The position numbers and the translations under genes were made by a program. Under the pieces are notes generated by a model. The model worked only from the letters and a program-made list of their open reading frames with translations. It did no database searches and had not been told where the DNA came from. A DNA stretch of 64,000 nt from Aplidium turbinatum (taxonomy: Eukaryota > Chordata > Ascidiacea > Aplousobranchia > Polyclinidae). Below are positions 34,206 through 46,362 of the stretch, piece after piece; positions within the stretch are counted from its first letter, which is position 1, and every line of letters begins with the position of its first letter. Location of the stretch: NCBI GenBank assembly GCA_918807975.1, contig OU964921.1, positions 33,878,498-33,942,497 on the forward strand, written 5' to 3'.

Positions 34206-35627
34206 TCTAAATATTTGTTCTCCGACTGAGAGCCCTTTAGAAAATTAATCTAGACATTGCATAGCTACATGTAGGGTAACCTGCAAACTTTTAGCCCGAT
34301 ATAGATGGTAAAGAACAGCATAGGCCTATATGATTAGTACAGCCCCAAATGATTTAGTCGATTGCCACATTAAATTATTCTGCAATAAGTGCCGCTGGAT
34401 CGTGGTTGCTTGATTGAACATTCCAGGACCTTAACCATGGTCGCTCGCCTAATCTTGCGATTTATTTGTTTACAGAACTCGAAATTTGACCGCACGATGA
34501 GTCAGAAAAGTTACGGGACGTTGGCTAAATGCGATAGAGCAGTTCAGACATGTAACATTCAAGCAAGGACTCATTCAATCAATAGTGAAAAGCAAGTTAC
34601 TGCAGCAGCTACAGTGAAATTTTATTGCTGTATTCCCATCATTATACAATAATAATGACGCTTTGTTTGTGCCCATTACGACAACATAGGCTACGCCAAA
34701 CCGCGATTACAGATACAACGCAACAGGAAGCAGCAAAGAGACACCTAACCATCTTGTCAGCCACTTCCATGATTTTGGCATGCCATTAAGTGTCTTTTTA
34801 AGATAAAGCAGATAAAAAAACACGTTGTTCAGTTTAGAATAAAGCGGTAGATCTCAACCAATTTAAATATTTTTAGTGCATTATCGGGCAATTTTTTCAT
34901 TATGTACTGTGTCCAAGGGAAGCTACATTATTTTATCTTGTGTGATAACAGTGTAAACGCACCGACAAGTAAAAGATTATCACGAAAACAGTGGAACCAA
35001 ACAAAGGTATATATCAGGTGTAGCCTACCCGAAAAAGTCAAATACTAAACAAAGCAATAGCTTAAAAAAAAATCAAATTCAGAGAAATTTTGCACAAAGT
35101 AGTTTTCACATAATAGGCCTACCAATATGTTTACTAAATATATAATAGGGCAATAGGCGAGCGGATAATATAGCAACATGACATACGTGTAATATTAAGT
35201 TAAAAAAGTGTTAAACTAAAAAATATATCAGTTGTTGAAAATTAGAGAAACAAAATAGATTATTTCAGGATTGTAAAAATCAAAAATAGGATGATGTGAA
35301 CCTTGGGAAAGAATCAAACACATTAGACATTTAATTGAAACAAATCAATTTCTTCTGGTTCAACATGATTCACAGGATCCAAGTGGACAACGTGTTATGG
35401 ATTTACGTTTCCGCGTCACACTTTTTCGTTTTCGTGCATAAATGTTTCCTCACTAAACACGTTGTCAGAGAGAGAGAGAGGGAGTTACCACTCCAAGGTC
35501 TCCAAGTAATACAATCTTTAACATTTGCAGGATGTCTGTAGCAACTGAATGGTCCGCTACAATGCGTAAACTATTTAAATCATGTGGAGCTTTGTCACAT
35601 TCAAGCATGTTGGTTCCTTCACCAAGT
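34206..35627. other. intergenic and 3' flank of SLC41
   Basis: A short (AG)n run lies at about 35468-35481. On the - strand an ATTAAA hexamer at 35330-35335, some 290 bp beyond the SLC41 stop codon, could be its polyadenylation signal. The + strand frame at 34389-34652 has no recognisable domain. Confidence 0.4.
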
Positions 35628-38600
35628 TCACACAGTTGTTGTGTTGCCATCCTTAACCAACCCAAGACACAAAAACCCCAAAGATAATAACCCCGTTCCC
35701 AACAGATCACCCAAGCCTGTGAGATAAGGAATAGCCGAATTGTCTGGGTCTTTCCCTCCTTTCCACAAATAAAACACCAACCAGTTACAGATTTGCAACA
35801 ACATGGCAACCTAAAAGTATGAAAGAATTGATTCACATAGTAAAAAAAAAACGCTTTTTGAAATGGCATCGCGTGAATCAACTGTTGCAATTGAAATGGC
35901 ATCAAGTGAAAGGTGCAGTAGTTTTTCGAATAAAAATAATAAAAGTTAAAAATTACGAAATGCAATTGATGCTATGTTGCAGTATTTGTCATACCCTGGT
36001 AACCGGTAGCTGCTCAACAAGGACTAGTGGCAGTGAATTACAATTACATTTTAGAACTTCAATACGAACGATGACCATTACGCTGCATACGTATTCGGTC
36101 TTTAAGCATCATCGCAACAATAAAAAACCATCGTTCACTTCGCAAGACTGGAAACCAATGGTAAGAAAGCAACATGGTGAAATGTATTTTAAGTAAGTTG
36201 TATGCTGGAAATGAGTTTTTTTTTACCTGCACTAACGATACAAAAACAAAAACTGCCACAAATAGGGGTGTGATGGAAATATGTCCGACGTGTAATATTC
36301 GGATAATGAATACAAACAGAAGTTGACCAGGGATAACCATTGACAGCATAACTCGGGCGCCGACAGCATGCAGATTTTCTAAAATTGATATAAACACAAG
36401 TTTTTGGGTTTTGATCCATCAAAATAGACAATCGGCAAGTGAGAGAATCAGATCAAATGTCGGGCTTACAAGCAGTGAATAAAGATTTTTAAACCAGCCT
36501 AGCAAATATTTGTTTTTCCATAAGACACAACGTCTGCTCAAACGTATGACATACCTGGCGAACAAAATGTCTTCCAGGGCGTTAGAAATCCCATTTGGTC
36601 TCTATCGGGTAAAACTCCAATCTCTTGACCACTCGTGTGCAGGTATGTTGATATTCTGCTGGCTTGCACTGCAACCAAATTGCCGCCAACACCATTTACA
36701 ACCGGCGAGAAAACAGCTATCCCGGGATTTTTAGAAACAGCAAAATCGAGTATGAAACCACCCGCGCTGAAACAGACAAATGCAATGATTTTAAAGTTAA
36801 ACCGATAAATGCCTATGCTGAAAAGACACAGGGTTGCGAATGCGCAAAGAATTTTACGTTGTTAAAGTATCCTTTAGTTAAATTTGCAACGCTTATTGGT
36901 TGAATGACGAAAGGAATTTGACTCCACAATCTACCAGAGACGGCACGGGTGGCAAATGAAAACAAGAACTGAAAAAAAAGTGTTGACATCGAAATGCACC
37001 ATGGGTTCTCAGACTAACGAAATTACTAAAGTTAGGAAAGGTTTCCATATAATATGGGGGGAAAAGGAAAACTTTTCTTGTTCAGTGACGTGCTGGTATA
37101 TCACTTAATGTAGCCAATAGTAATACTATCTGTTTCGCTTCGGACACGGTAATGACGAAAAATAATATGACGTGACAAGAAAACGTCATTATATCAAGCA
37201 TGGCCACCTAAAGATACGGCCTGATTTGTCACATTTTGCAAAAATTTCCAGGTTTTGCTAACTTTGAGCGAACGTTTAAATAAATTTTTCTAAAAATTAT
37301 ATTCTTACGCTTTCTTTATTCTTTTCCCCAGATGACACAATAGGTTTTAACATTCTCACATGTTGAAAAACAAAGAAAATTTGATTTCAAAGATTTTAGT
37401 CAGACTGTTAATTTTCAATAACAGTCTGATTTTGCGTTTTTTAATTTACTTTTTCTCATTTGCTACTGCTTCCCCAAGGCAACAAAAAAGTTTTATGTCA
37501 TTAGGGAACCGCAAAAAGTAAAAACATCTAAAAAAATGTCAGTCAAGCACTAGCAGTAGCTGCAATCAAAATCTGCCAAATGTGACAAATCAGGCCGCAT
37601 CTCCAGGTGGCCATGTATCAAGCTTTTGGCACTAACCAGGGTGGCCAGTCCATTTCTTTTAGCCGCCTTTCCTTCAACAACACCGTCCACTCAATTTTAT
37701 ATTGACGCGCTAGTGGCCTTCCGTCGCAGTATGGAAATATCGTAAATCTGGGGAGGTATAAGGAAAGACCCTCGGCCCAGAGGCTCACGCGACGAAGAAC
37801 ACTCAACAAAAATAGCCAATTGCTTAAACCTTAACCTTACGACAGGTGTCCTGCATAATGGCAATTTACATAGCCTATATCAGTTGCACTAGTAAACAAA
37901 AGTTTTGCTCCAAGTTTAGTATCACTGCTCGTACCTGCTGATACTCATGGCAGATATAACAGGAACCCAACCACTTGTGATTACATCTCTTGAGAATTGA
38001 TTTCTATAGGCCAGCCATATTAAGAAAGGAGCAAGCACCAAAAACAAGGCAATTATGGCAAATCCTATCCACAAAGTGTCGGAGTCATACACAATCGAAT
38101 AAAGCAACTGAAAGAAATGCGGTCATTTGTTAGGATTACTACTTTGTCGAATTCTGAGAGCCACAGTTGTGATATGTAGTTTTTCATCGTTTCATAAATT
38201 TTTCCCCTTTATCACGCAAGCTTATCAGATTTACCAAGTGCCATTGAAAACAATAAATAACAAAACAATGGACTCCTTAACTAGGTTGCCACTGGTGATC
38301 ATTGCAACTGATTTACACACAAAACTCGGTATCTCCAGAATAAATTTACACAATGTTAATAATTGCTGAGGTGCATAGGCGCCGACTTTTCTAAAAACCT
38401 TGGGGGGCGAGAAAGGTGATGACGTCATAACCATAACGCTATTTTACTCAATTAAAATAGACTTTGATTTAAGCTTACTGTCTTGTTTATATTGATACCT
38501 AGATCGCAAACCGAATTTATAAGAACCGCTGCTTGAAACGATTAGTTTTATGCATGCAGTGCGCCTAGTTTGTATCAGCTGTATATTTTCGCCCATCAGT

Positions 38601-41600
38601 ACAGCTTTTTTACTGCGTCTTTTCTTCCCGTTGTTTAATCGACATTTTTCGTCGTAATAACGTACATTATCCATCTTGCTTTAAATGCGCTGTAACTACT
38701 CTGTTTCTACTCTTCTTCGCCGTTGCTAACCTTCAAAGCATTAACAACGGTGAAGTATTTTCTCTTAGAACTGTTAGTGGAAGTGGCCAGTCTTTTATCG
38801 AATAGTGCAGATTTCTCATAATTATATACATCAATACAGTGCCTATTGAAACAAAACACGGATTACAGTTTTGAAAAATGCATTTTTTTATTTAAACTGT
38901 ATTCACGTAATTGTTCGTTATGTCGTAGTTTCAACTCGATAAAGTTTACTAAAATTGATTTCATGTTTGAAGTGACAAAAAATCTAAGGGACGCTTGGAT
39001 AACTCGTGAAATGAGAATAAACATTCAACCTCGTTGTTTCGCTACAGGTACCACGCGTTTTGACTACGAAGTTGCTCCTCATGCGCGGGAAGATAAGCAG
39101 TGTGTGAGCGTGCGCATCTCAGTAGTAATTCACGTTCGAGAAAGCCGTGCAATCAGCTGTTTTGCGAACAAGAACAACAAAGGCTGTTTTTCGCGTTCGG
39201 CATTCTTAAGTCCATTTAAATTATCTAAATCTATTTTGCGAAGTATTTTATCTTTGAAACATCACTTGTAATAGCCATTTTTGTTGCCCCTCAACCATAA
39301 ATTTACGGGTCTGCTACTATTCGGTGAATCCGATTCGGTGAGTCCGATTCGGTGAGTCTGATTCGGTGAGTTCCTAACCTCTAACCCCTAACCCCAACCC
39401 CAAACCCCTAACCCTAAAACGGCAATGATAATTAGGCTACGGTACCCGATAATTTAAAAAAAAAATTGAAAAAATCCCCTGTTAAGGGATCGGACTCACC
39501 GAATCGGACTCACCGAATCAGACTCACCGAATCGGACTCACCGAAACGGGCCATTCCGAAATTTACGGGGGGCGCCGCCCCCGGCCCCCCGAAAGTCGGC
39601 GCGTATGCTGAGGTGTACTCTATTCAATTAGCTTAAAAATTTTAACACTTTTTTTTAAAGTTACACATAAATAACTGTCTGAGTAAATACAAATTTATCC
39701 AATGACATAGCATACGGTATTTCACAAGTACCGTAGTAAATTGTGCTATCCTATTGCAATACGTTAGGAATAGAAAAGCAATTTACTGAAACAAAAGTTG
39801 ACAGCAACGACAGCGTTATTAAATCTCCGAGAGAAGCAGCAATCGGGGTGGCCACATTATCAGGATTTATTCCTAACTTTGTAGAAGAGATAATGACAAG
39901 AATCATGAGCAAACCTAAAATGTTAAAATTTGATTAAATGTTGTAAACAGCTAAGTGACATATTAATAAATGATTATCTTTTCCCAAGTTAAGGGTAAAC
40001 AAATTTCTTCATTATTACATGTTAAAAAATTGTTTGTAATATAGGCTACCGTATGTAGTATCAAAAAAAAGTATATACGTATTTGTTTGTAAAATAAGTT
40101 TATACTGAACATGTGATAATGTTGTGATTTAGTTTTTCAGTCAGGCCTTCAAAAAGTTTTCATTTAATTTCGATGTATTACCCATACATTGCACAGTGCA
40201 CATATCTTTATGTTGTCTGTTGCTTTGGCAAGAACGGAACTGGAAGAGTCTTAATTGCAAATTTTAGCAACCCAGTTTTTTTTGAAATTCAGCAATGATT
40301 TCAATCTTTCTTTGTGAGCAGTATTTCTCCACCTGTTTAGATTAATAACAACCGCCAACTAGATATACTTTCCGCAAAAGCACAAACCATGCAGGATATA
40401 TTTTTTCACCTCAGAATGAATACGTTTTGGTACGTCTTGGCACTTTTATGTCAATGCAATTCATTGTTTTGTTCAATAAACTTGGCATTTACCTTGTTGA
40501 TAATAGTCAACACCGAATTCCAAGGCTGAAGTATAAAGTTAACAACTTGAAACACAGCATTTAGCAATAACAACTCACCAAGGACACCTGAAGCTATGGC
40601 ACCTGTAAGAAGGCTTCCACAGCATAAAATGACTGCATGCTCACTCTCCCAATGCCCATCACTTAGCCAGCGAAGCATCATTGCTAGTAATGATGCTAAG
40701 AATGCAATAACTATTGCTTGCGCTTCGACGACAACCATATTTCCCCATATGATACTCCACCGCTTTTGAGAATCTTCAAAATATCCTTTATTTGCCTATA
40801 AAAATACTTAATTAGATTCGTGCAATAAGACCACTAATAGGCAGTTAAAACCTTACCATGAAAGACACATTTATCAAAATGAATTCAACTTACAGAAGTA
40901 GACAGCCGAGAAGCCAAAGTCATTTCAAGATTTCCCTTTAAGCCTAAGAGAGCAGGAACAAGGATGAATATTTCAGGAATGGTTTGAAAGACATTCCAGT
41001 GCTACGGAGTAATTAAGGAAAAGATTAGTTGACAACAAAAGGTGCAGTTAACAGCAAAACGCTCAACCAAAGTTGAAAAACATTAATAGCCAACTCATTT
41101 TATACTAGCTTGTTGATTAACTTCGGCTACTGTTCACAATGGTGAGGTTAAGTAATAATGGCACAACTCTCGTGCTTGAGTAGGCTAATGCACTTTAAGT
41201 ACAGCTCTTGATTCAGAAGCAAATTATAATGAAATAATTTATCAACAACACTTCAATGAGGAATATTTCATTTTGTTAATCTCTGTGACCAGGCGTATGT
41301 CAATGGATTAAAGCTGTACGGTACGCAATTGTTAGGATTCACCTACAAGGATGAAGATTTCTATACATAATCAATATATGTAATTTTGCAACTAATATAT
41401 ATATTAGGCTGGCGCAAAATCTCCAAAAAAAAATTTTTTTCTTTTAAATCTTTCGTCAGTTTGGAATATTGTTCCTTTTGGTAAATGTATCTCCTACACC
41501 AAATTTCACAAAAAAATATTAACGTTTGACCCTGGTTCACCTGGTTTGAATTTTTTCAAAATATTGAATTTTCGCTTATACTTGAAACTGCTCACCCGCT

Positions 41601-44600
41601 ATCTTCTAATGCACTCTAGCATCTTAATGGACACAATAAGAGGCAGTAACACAAACTTGTAGCAAGCAAACTGGTTTAATTAGCAACTCCATGAACACTG
41701 ACACATGTAGGCTACTGTATTACTCTCAAAATGTCGAATTCTACCACATTTCAGACATGATTTTCTTTGTGCACTCTTCACGTAATAAATATCTACTGCT
41801 TTCAGTTTCTTGAATCATTTGACGATGTTTATCGATTTTCACAGGCCAACAGAACTTTTTTTTATATAAAGACATGTGAGAGTCATTTTAAGGTATTTCG
41901 AGGCCCCTGATTCTAAAAATGCACTAAGTTTTCTCGAATTGGCTTTAGATTTTGAGTTAGGCTACAGCAAAAATATTTTTTTCGCAATTTTGAGCCCCTA
42001 TAGATTTAACGTCGTGTCGTTTACTACATCGACAAAACTGGAAGTAATCCCAGGCACATTTCTGAGTTGTGTAAACGCTATTTGGAACCAATCACGCTGA
42101 TTACAACCCAAACAAACAACTATTTAACGTTTACAGTAACAATTGTAACTTGGCCCAATTGGCCTAGTAACAATTAAAATAAGATGTGAAGCAAGCCTGA
42201 GGATACAAGATGTAGAATATATAACTTGCGTTTTGCATTAATATATTTGTTGATTTCAACAGTCTCAGACATACTAAGTAAGCTACTAAGTACAAACAAA
42301 ATGCATACATTGTTTTGCTTAACAAACTAGAGAAATAAGCAAAACAAAGCTATCGATGAACAAACGCAACTCTTTATTATGATTGGCCTACTGAGCAACA
42401 CCCATCAAGGTTTGAAGGCCATTTATATAATTACATAATACAAAGTTATGTTCTTCAGTAAAGTAGCTGCTTAGAATTTTATCCTTGCTGCGGAAGAACG
42501 TAATCTTGGCCTTGGAGTCAAGAATGTCATGTTTATCGAGATGAGGAGCCAAGATTGCAGCTACCACTTTTGATGACTAAATCTTTAACTACTACAGAGG
42601 TGGTAGAAATGGTTTTAAGAAAAAAACGTGACCTTGCTCCAAAACATTACTGAAGGTATTGAGGTTACTCTCATTCATGCCCGTTTTCCTATTGCTTCAA
42701 GCAAATCACCACTTGAAACTAGATAGGGCAAACAAAAAACAGAAATAGCAACATCCATGCAATGACTGCCTTGCACACTCCATGTAAACATGATGTTCCG
42801 ACTTCCTTCGAACATCCTCACCGTGCAGAGGTATCAATTTTCATGGTGATTCCACGACTCTCTTTATGCCATGGCACTCTAAACTTCTTAGCCTTGAGCC
42901 CATCAAAAACGGGTTTGAGTGCAATGTTTGCATACTTTAGGAGGAACCCAGGACTTATCTTGATCACCCAGCTTCATGTCAAAGTAATGATAATAATGCT
43001 TGTTTTTATATAGCGCTGTATCTATCGCAGAATGTGTTGGTCCTCTGCGGTGCCTCATGCAGCAAAATATATCTGGGTTGTTTGTACAGCATCCTACTTG
43101 TCAAAGGCATATGTTATTAGCCTATATGCCATTTATTTAGCCTATAGACCAGAAAAAAACTTCTTGCAGCAAAGACTTGGCCTTAGCAAAGGCTTGGAAT
43201 AAAACTTCGTTTGTACAAGTATCCATTTCAGTAGGCCTATACCTTTTCAATATAAAGCTGCATTCATAAACACATGACTTTCAGGATATTTTTCTTGTGA
43301 TGTAGGCCTACTGATTCACAGCTGTTTTCATTGAGTATTTATGTCTCCTTTGCGTTAAACACAGTTCATTTCAACCTTTGCTTGCGTTTTGAACTTTTGT
43401 GCAATATGAACCAATTGAACTAGACAAGTGCAATTATGACATCATAATAGTAAACAGGGCTGAAAATAAGTAGTTTGCTAATTGAAAGCTTTTGAGAAAC
43501 GATTTCAAAAATATTTTCATTGTCAAATATCTCGAAAATTAGAGCCAATTCGAAAAAACTAAGTGTAGTTTCGGAATCAGGGGCCCTGAAATACTCTAAA
43601 ATGACTCTCATCTTTTGTGCCAAAATTTTCTTGTTGGTCTATGTTATAGATTCACTGACTTGGGAAAAGCTGTAAAATCAACTAAAATGTCACTAAAAGC
43701 ATGCACTATTAGTGACTCCCAGACTTAGAGTAGGGTGAAGATGTTCCACGTGGAAGTTAACAGAGGAAGTGACGTCAAAATCACGTGGTCAAATTTTGAG
43801 AAATCCTCTCTTCAGATACTGCTAAACCACTTCGAAATTTACTAATTTTTCAGAAAAATTCAGAATTTCTCCTTGGGTGAACCAGGGTCAAAGGTCAAAA
43901 CCCAACAAAAATTTTTGGTTTACAAATATCAGTGAGCAAAATGGAACACTATTCCAAACTGACAAAAATTTTAAAGCACATCAAGGAAAATGAGCCACCC
44001 TAATATATATAGCTTGAACAACTAAAATAAACAGGCTTTATCATTTTGAAGAATAGATAAACAATAAAAATAAAGCAAAAAATATGAACACAAATTATAA
44101 TTAAAAGGTTAAGCAGGGGTGGGCATTGGGCAACCATTTTAACACAAAAACTCATAAAAAAATTGTAGTGCTTACTGGGGCTGAAGTGTAAATAAACGAT
44201 GATTCATACTTTCAACTTTTATTAAAAAGTTACTGCAAGTATATACATGCACTCATGCAGTACATGAAAGATCGTTGCAAATACATGCACATGTAAATGT
44301 TGGCTGAAAGAAGATGAAGAGCCACACAAAAACTCAACAGTACATTCTTATCACAACAACAACAAGTGTAAAGGACAGCATATGTTGGAACCTAGCTGAT
44401 TTGGCAGGACTTCGAACTCTTAAAAATACCAAATTTATTATGTAGCATTGAACATAATTATTCTAGTAGGGCCTACCTGTACTTTGTCCAAGACAATCCC
44501 TGCAGCAACCATTCCTAAACCAGCTATTAAGAATGGGAAAAATGTTTGCAAACCAATAGAAGTAGCATTTTCCAACTGTTGAGAAGAGTGGTCTCTACTA

Positions 44601-45022
44601 GAAATAGTGACATCATGGAAATCTGATAACCATTGGTTTTTGGTGCTTGGTTTTTCACAAGAAAACAAGGAAAACTTATTATTTGAACTATCTTCATCAA
44701 CTTCTATCGAGGAATTTCCCAACTTTGCATTTTTGTATGTTGCACTTTGTAAATTTATTGAACAAGAAAACCCCAATTTACTTTTATATTTTGATGCAGC
44801 ATTGGAGGATTCAAGACACACTGCACTGTTTGAGGTTTCACTTGTCAAAGCAGAATAGAGTTGTTTAGTCTCTTCTTTCGTATTGTGAATTCCACTCTGT
44901 TGCTGCTTCACTAATAGTTTTGCAGTTTCAGAACTATCAGCTTGCAAACTTTGATCTGTTTGGGGAGCAGGCTGTCTCCTTCGAACAACATGGTCTTTAA
45001 AAACTTTGCTTTTTACAGACAT
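35628..45022 (-). CDS. SLC41A: SLC41-family magnesium transporter, 8 exons, 572 aa
   Basis: Coding exons, in transcript order: 45022-44477, 41001-40894, 40795-40579, 39914-39787, 38107-37935, 36766-36555, 36378-36227, 35810-35628. Every junction is GT-AG, phases agree, and the total is 1719 bases. Residues 1-150 form a Ser/Gln-rich cytosolic tail. Two MgtE-like halves follow. The first has [20 protein letters not shown], then [20 protein letters not shown] (about 199-218) and [17 protein letters not shown]. The second has [33 protein letters not shown] and [10 protein letters not shown]. These are the signature helices of vertebrate SLC41A1/2/3, plasma-membrane Mg2+ transporters (Na+/Mg2+ exchange is proposed for SLC41A1). 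The length equals that of SLC41A2. It cannot be assigned to one paralogue and may be the pre-duplication orthologue. Introns hold transposons at 37199, 38374 and 41405. Confidence 0.95.
37199..37615. mobile_element. MITE with ~40-bp terminal inverted repeats
   Basis: The left end catggccaccta continues as cggcctgatttgtcacattt; the right end is its complement with a few mismatches. Flanks are tatcaag on both sides (37192-37198 and 37616-37622), a 7-bp duplication that may be 8 bp with one end ambiguous. The centre holds a perfect-looking hairpin (cagactgttaatttt / caataacagtctg). It is non-coding, in the SLC41 intron between the fifth and sixth coding exons. The superfamily is not certain. Confidence 0.75.
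38374..39607. mobile_element. hAT-type element with internal palindromic array (1.2 kb)
   Basis: Termini cataggcgccgactt and the complement of catacgcgccgactt are flanked by a perfect 8-bp duplication, ctgaggtg (38366-38373 and 39608-39615). A nested segment at 39313-39547 has three to four copies of a 14-bp unit (gattcggtgagtcc) at its left and the same units inverted at its right, around telomere-like ccctaacccc repeats. No transposase domain was recognised. It lies in the SLC41 intron between the fourth and fifth coding exons. Confidence 0.75.
41405..44002. mobile_element. TAGGSTGG-type foldback transposon (2.6 kb)
   Basis: The left terminus is taggctggcgcaaaat, and the right, read inwards, tagggtggctcatttt. 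Flanks are atatatat on both sides (41397-41404, 44003-44010), an 8-bp duplication, though in simple sequence. Inverted arms extend several hundred bp (for example agagtcattttaaggtattt near 41880 against its complement near 43600). The interior carries a broken protein remnant on the - strand. Ends resemble those of the 46807-51177 element. It lies in the first SLC41 intron. Confidence 0.8.
42725..42985 (-). pseudogene. remnant of a widespread transposon-associated zinc-finger-like protein
   Basis: On the - strand the frame reads [16 protein letters not shown] then a C-x2-C pair (CKHC). After a frame change it continues [10 protein letters not shown], and further on CYF. In the many insect and cnidarian copies I recall, the order is GDQDKxWxPHxxCxxC, then a P-M-V-W-R-E-P-like block, then DCYFC. 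The order here is the same but with stops and at least two frame changes, so it is dead. It occupies the interior of the 41405-44002 element and was probably its gene. Confidence 0.5.
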
Positions 45023-45718
45023 TAACTTATATTTCAGTTTTTGATTTCTTCAAATTATTCCAATTTAACGTATCAGCCTATCACAGAAGCTGTGTGCAAA
45101 ATATGAAAGAATATAAATATAAAAGTACCGGTAGTCCGGTACTGTAGAAGCAGATCAAACTTAGGAGAAACCTCAAAACAAACAACTGTTGGAGTGTCAA
45201 TTGTTCCACTAAATTCAATATTTTATTTTACCACTGTCAAAATTTGCTCTATGTTGTAATTCGGAGCTACCAGAAACCAATTTTGCCACTCTCTTGTTAT
45301 GGAAAAGTACTAGATTTGACTGAAAAAACACTAGATTCACAAAAAACACTAGTATGATAAATATAGGTAAAGCGACAAATGCGCGAAGGTTTTGAAGAAA
45401 CTTTAATGTAGCTTAAATAGTTCTTGCTCATTTCAAGTAATTTTTATCCTGTAGCTAGCCTAACATCTGGGGTATGTACTCCCAAAAAATTACGTCACTT
45501 CCGGTTCGCGTTTTTAAGCACGTAATTAAAGACTCGCTACGCTCATTTTCACTCAAAAATATTAATGCGCGACGCTTATTACGGTAATGCGCACGTGGAA
45601 TTTCATTGCGCGAAGACTACTAAAATAAATAGGTTTACATCACCTATTGCACAATCAAATGAATGAATAATGGCACACAGAGTTTAGGGACGTCGGAACT
45701 CTCTTCCTGTGACCCCAG
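45023..45718. other. 5' flank of SLC41
   Basis: Upstream region of the - strand SLC41 gene, AT-rich near the start codon and GC-richer at about 45480-45610 (separate entry). No other gene or bounded repeat seen. Confidence 0.5.
45485..45610 (-). promoter_or_regulatory. candidate SLC41 promoter region
   Basis: About 460-590 bp upstream of the SLC41 start codon is a GC- and CpG-richer patch. It contains tacgtca (CRE-like) directly followed by acttccgg, a strong ETS-family consensus common in animal housekeeping promoters. There is no TATA box. Motif content and position suggest a promoter; this is inference. Confidence 0.3.
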
Positions 45719-46152
45719 CAGTGCCGGTCTTAGGGTATTTCGGGCCCTGTGCGGAATATGCTTTGCGAGCCCCAATGACAATTATCCAAATCATCCAATG
45801 CAGTAGCGTAGCTAGGTGTTTTGAAAGGGGAGGGGTTTTGACGGCCGGCGGGCGAAGCCTGGCGGCGTGTTTGCCAAGGGCGACCCCTAGTGGTAGGGGG
45901 TCTGGGAGGCCTCCCGCAGAAAATTTTGAAAAATTGCTTTGAATTTGGTGCATTTTGAGAGCATGTTCAACAAAAATTTGGGTATGAATATTACTGTAAA
46001 ATGGTGCTGTCTGGTCGTATAGCAAAAGGATAAGATCATGTTTTCTTTGGCATTTTTCGGAAATAAAGCTGTCTCTATGTTTTCTGCATTTTCTGAGTAA
46101 ATTGCGGACCCTGTGCGATCGCACGGTTTACACACCCCAAAGACCGGCACTT
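45719..46152. mobile_element. hAT MITE with a second MITE nested in it
   Basis: Outer termini are cagtgccggtctt at 45719 and agaccggcactt ending at 46152; a clear target duplication could not be read. Within it, 45801 to about 46085 is a truncated copy of the CAGTGGCGTAGCC MITE family (cagtagcgtagctagg, the ggggtctgggaggcctccc block, and atggtgctgtctggt). The inner copy lacks its right end. Confidence 0.55.
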
Positions 46153-46270
46153 CCCCAAGACCAGGAGAAACTCCTTGTTGATGTGGTATTTCATTAAATG
46201 TATAAAGGAAAATTGCTCTCCTGATCTTGTTAGGCTACGTGATTCTTTTTCCTTACAGACTGGCTACTTC

Positions 46271-46362
46271 ACTGAATGAAGCAGACATCAAGCACGGAGT
46301 ACATCAAGCAGGCAGAACATCAAGCAGGTAGACATCAAGCAGGCAGACATCAAGTACGGAGT
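46271..46362. repeat. ~15-bp minisatellite
   Basis: About five units of the type gcagacatcaagcag or a close variant (catcaagcacggagta at the edges) run in tandem. The array lies about 130 bp beyond the end of the HTH-psq/CENPB-like frame. No coding role seen. Confidence 0.8.

Noticed and set aside
35465-35965. 166-aa - strand frame as a separate gene
   Set aside because: It is an out-of-frame reading across the last SLC41 exon; the correct frame gives the conserved [11 protein letters not shown] end of the transporter.
38846-39271. 141-aa + strand frame as a gene
   Set aside because: It lies inside a transposon, has no recognisable domain, no splice context and a composition like its non-coding surroundings.
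44607-44858. 83-aa + strand frame
   Set aside because: Antisense shadow of SLC41 coding exon 1.
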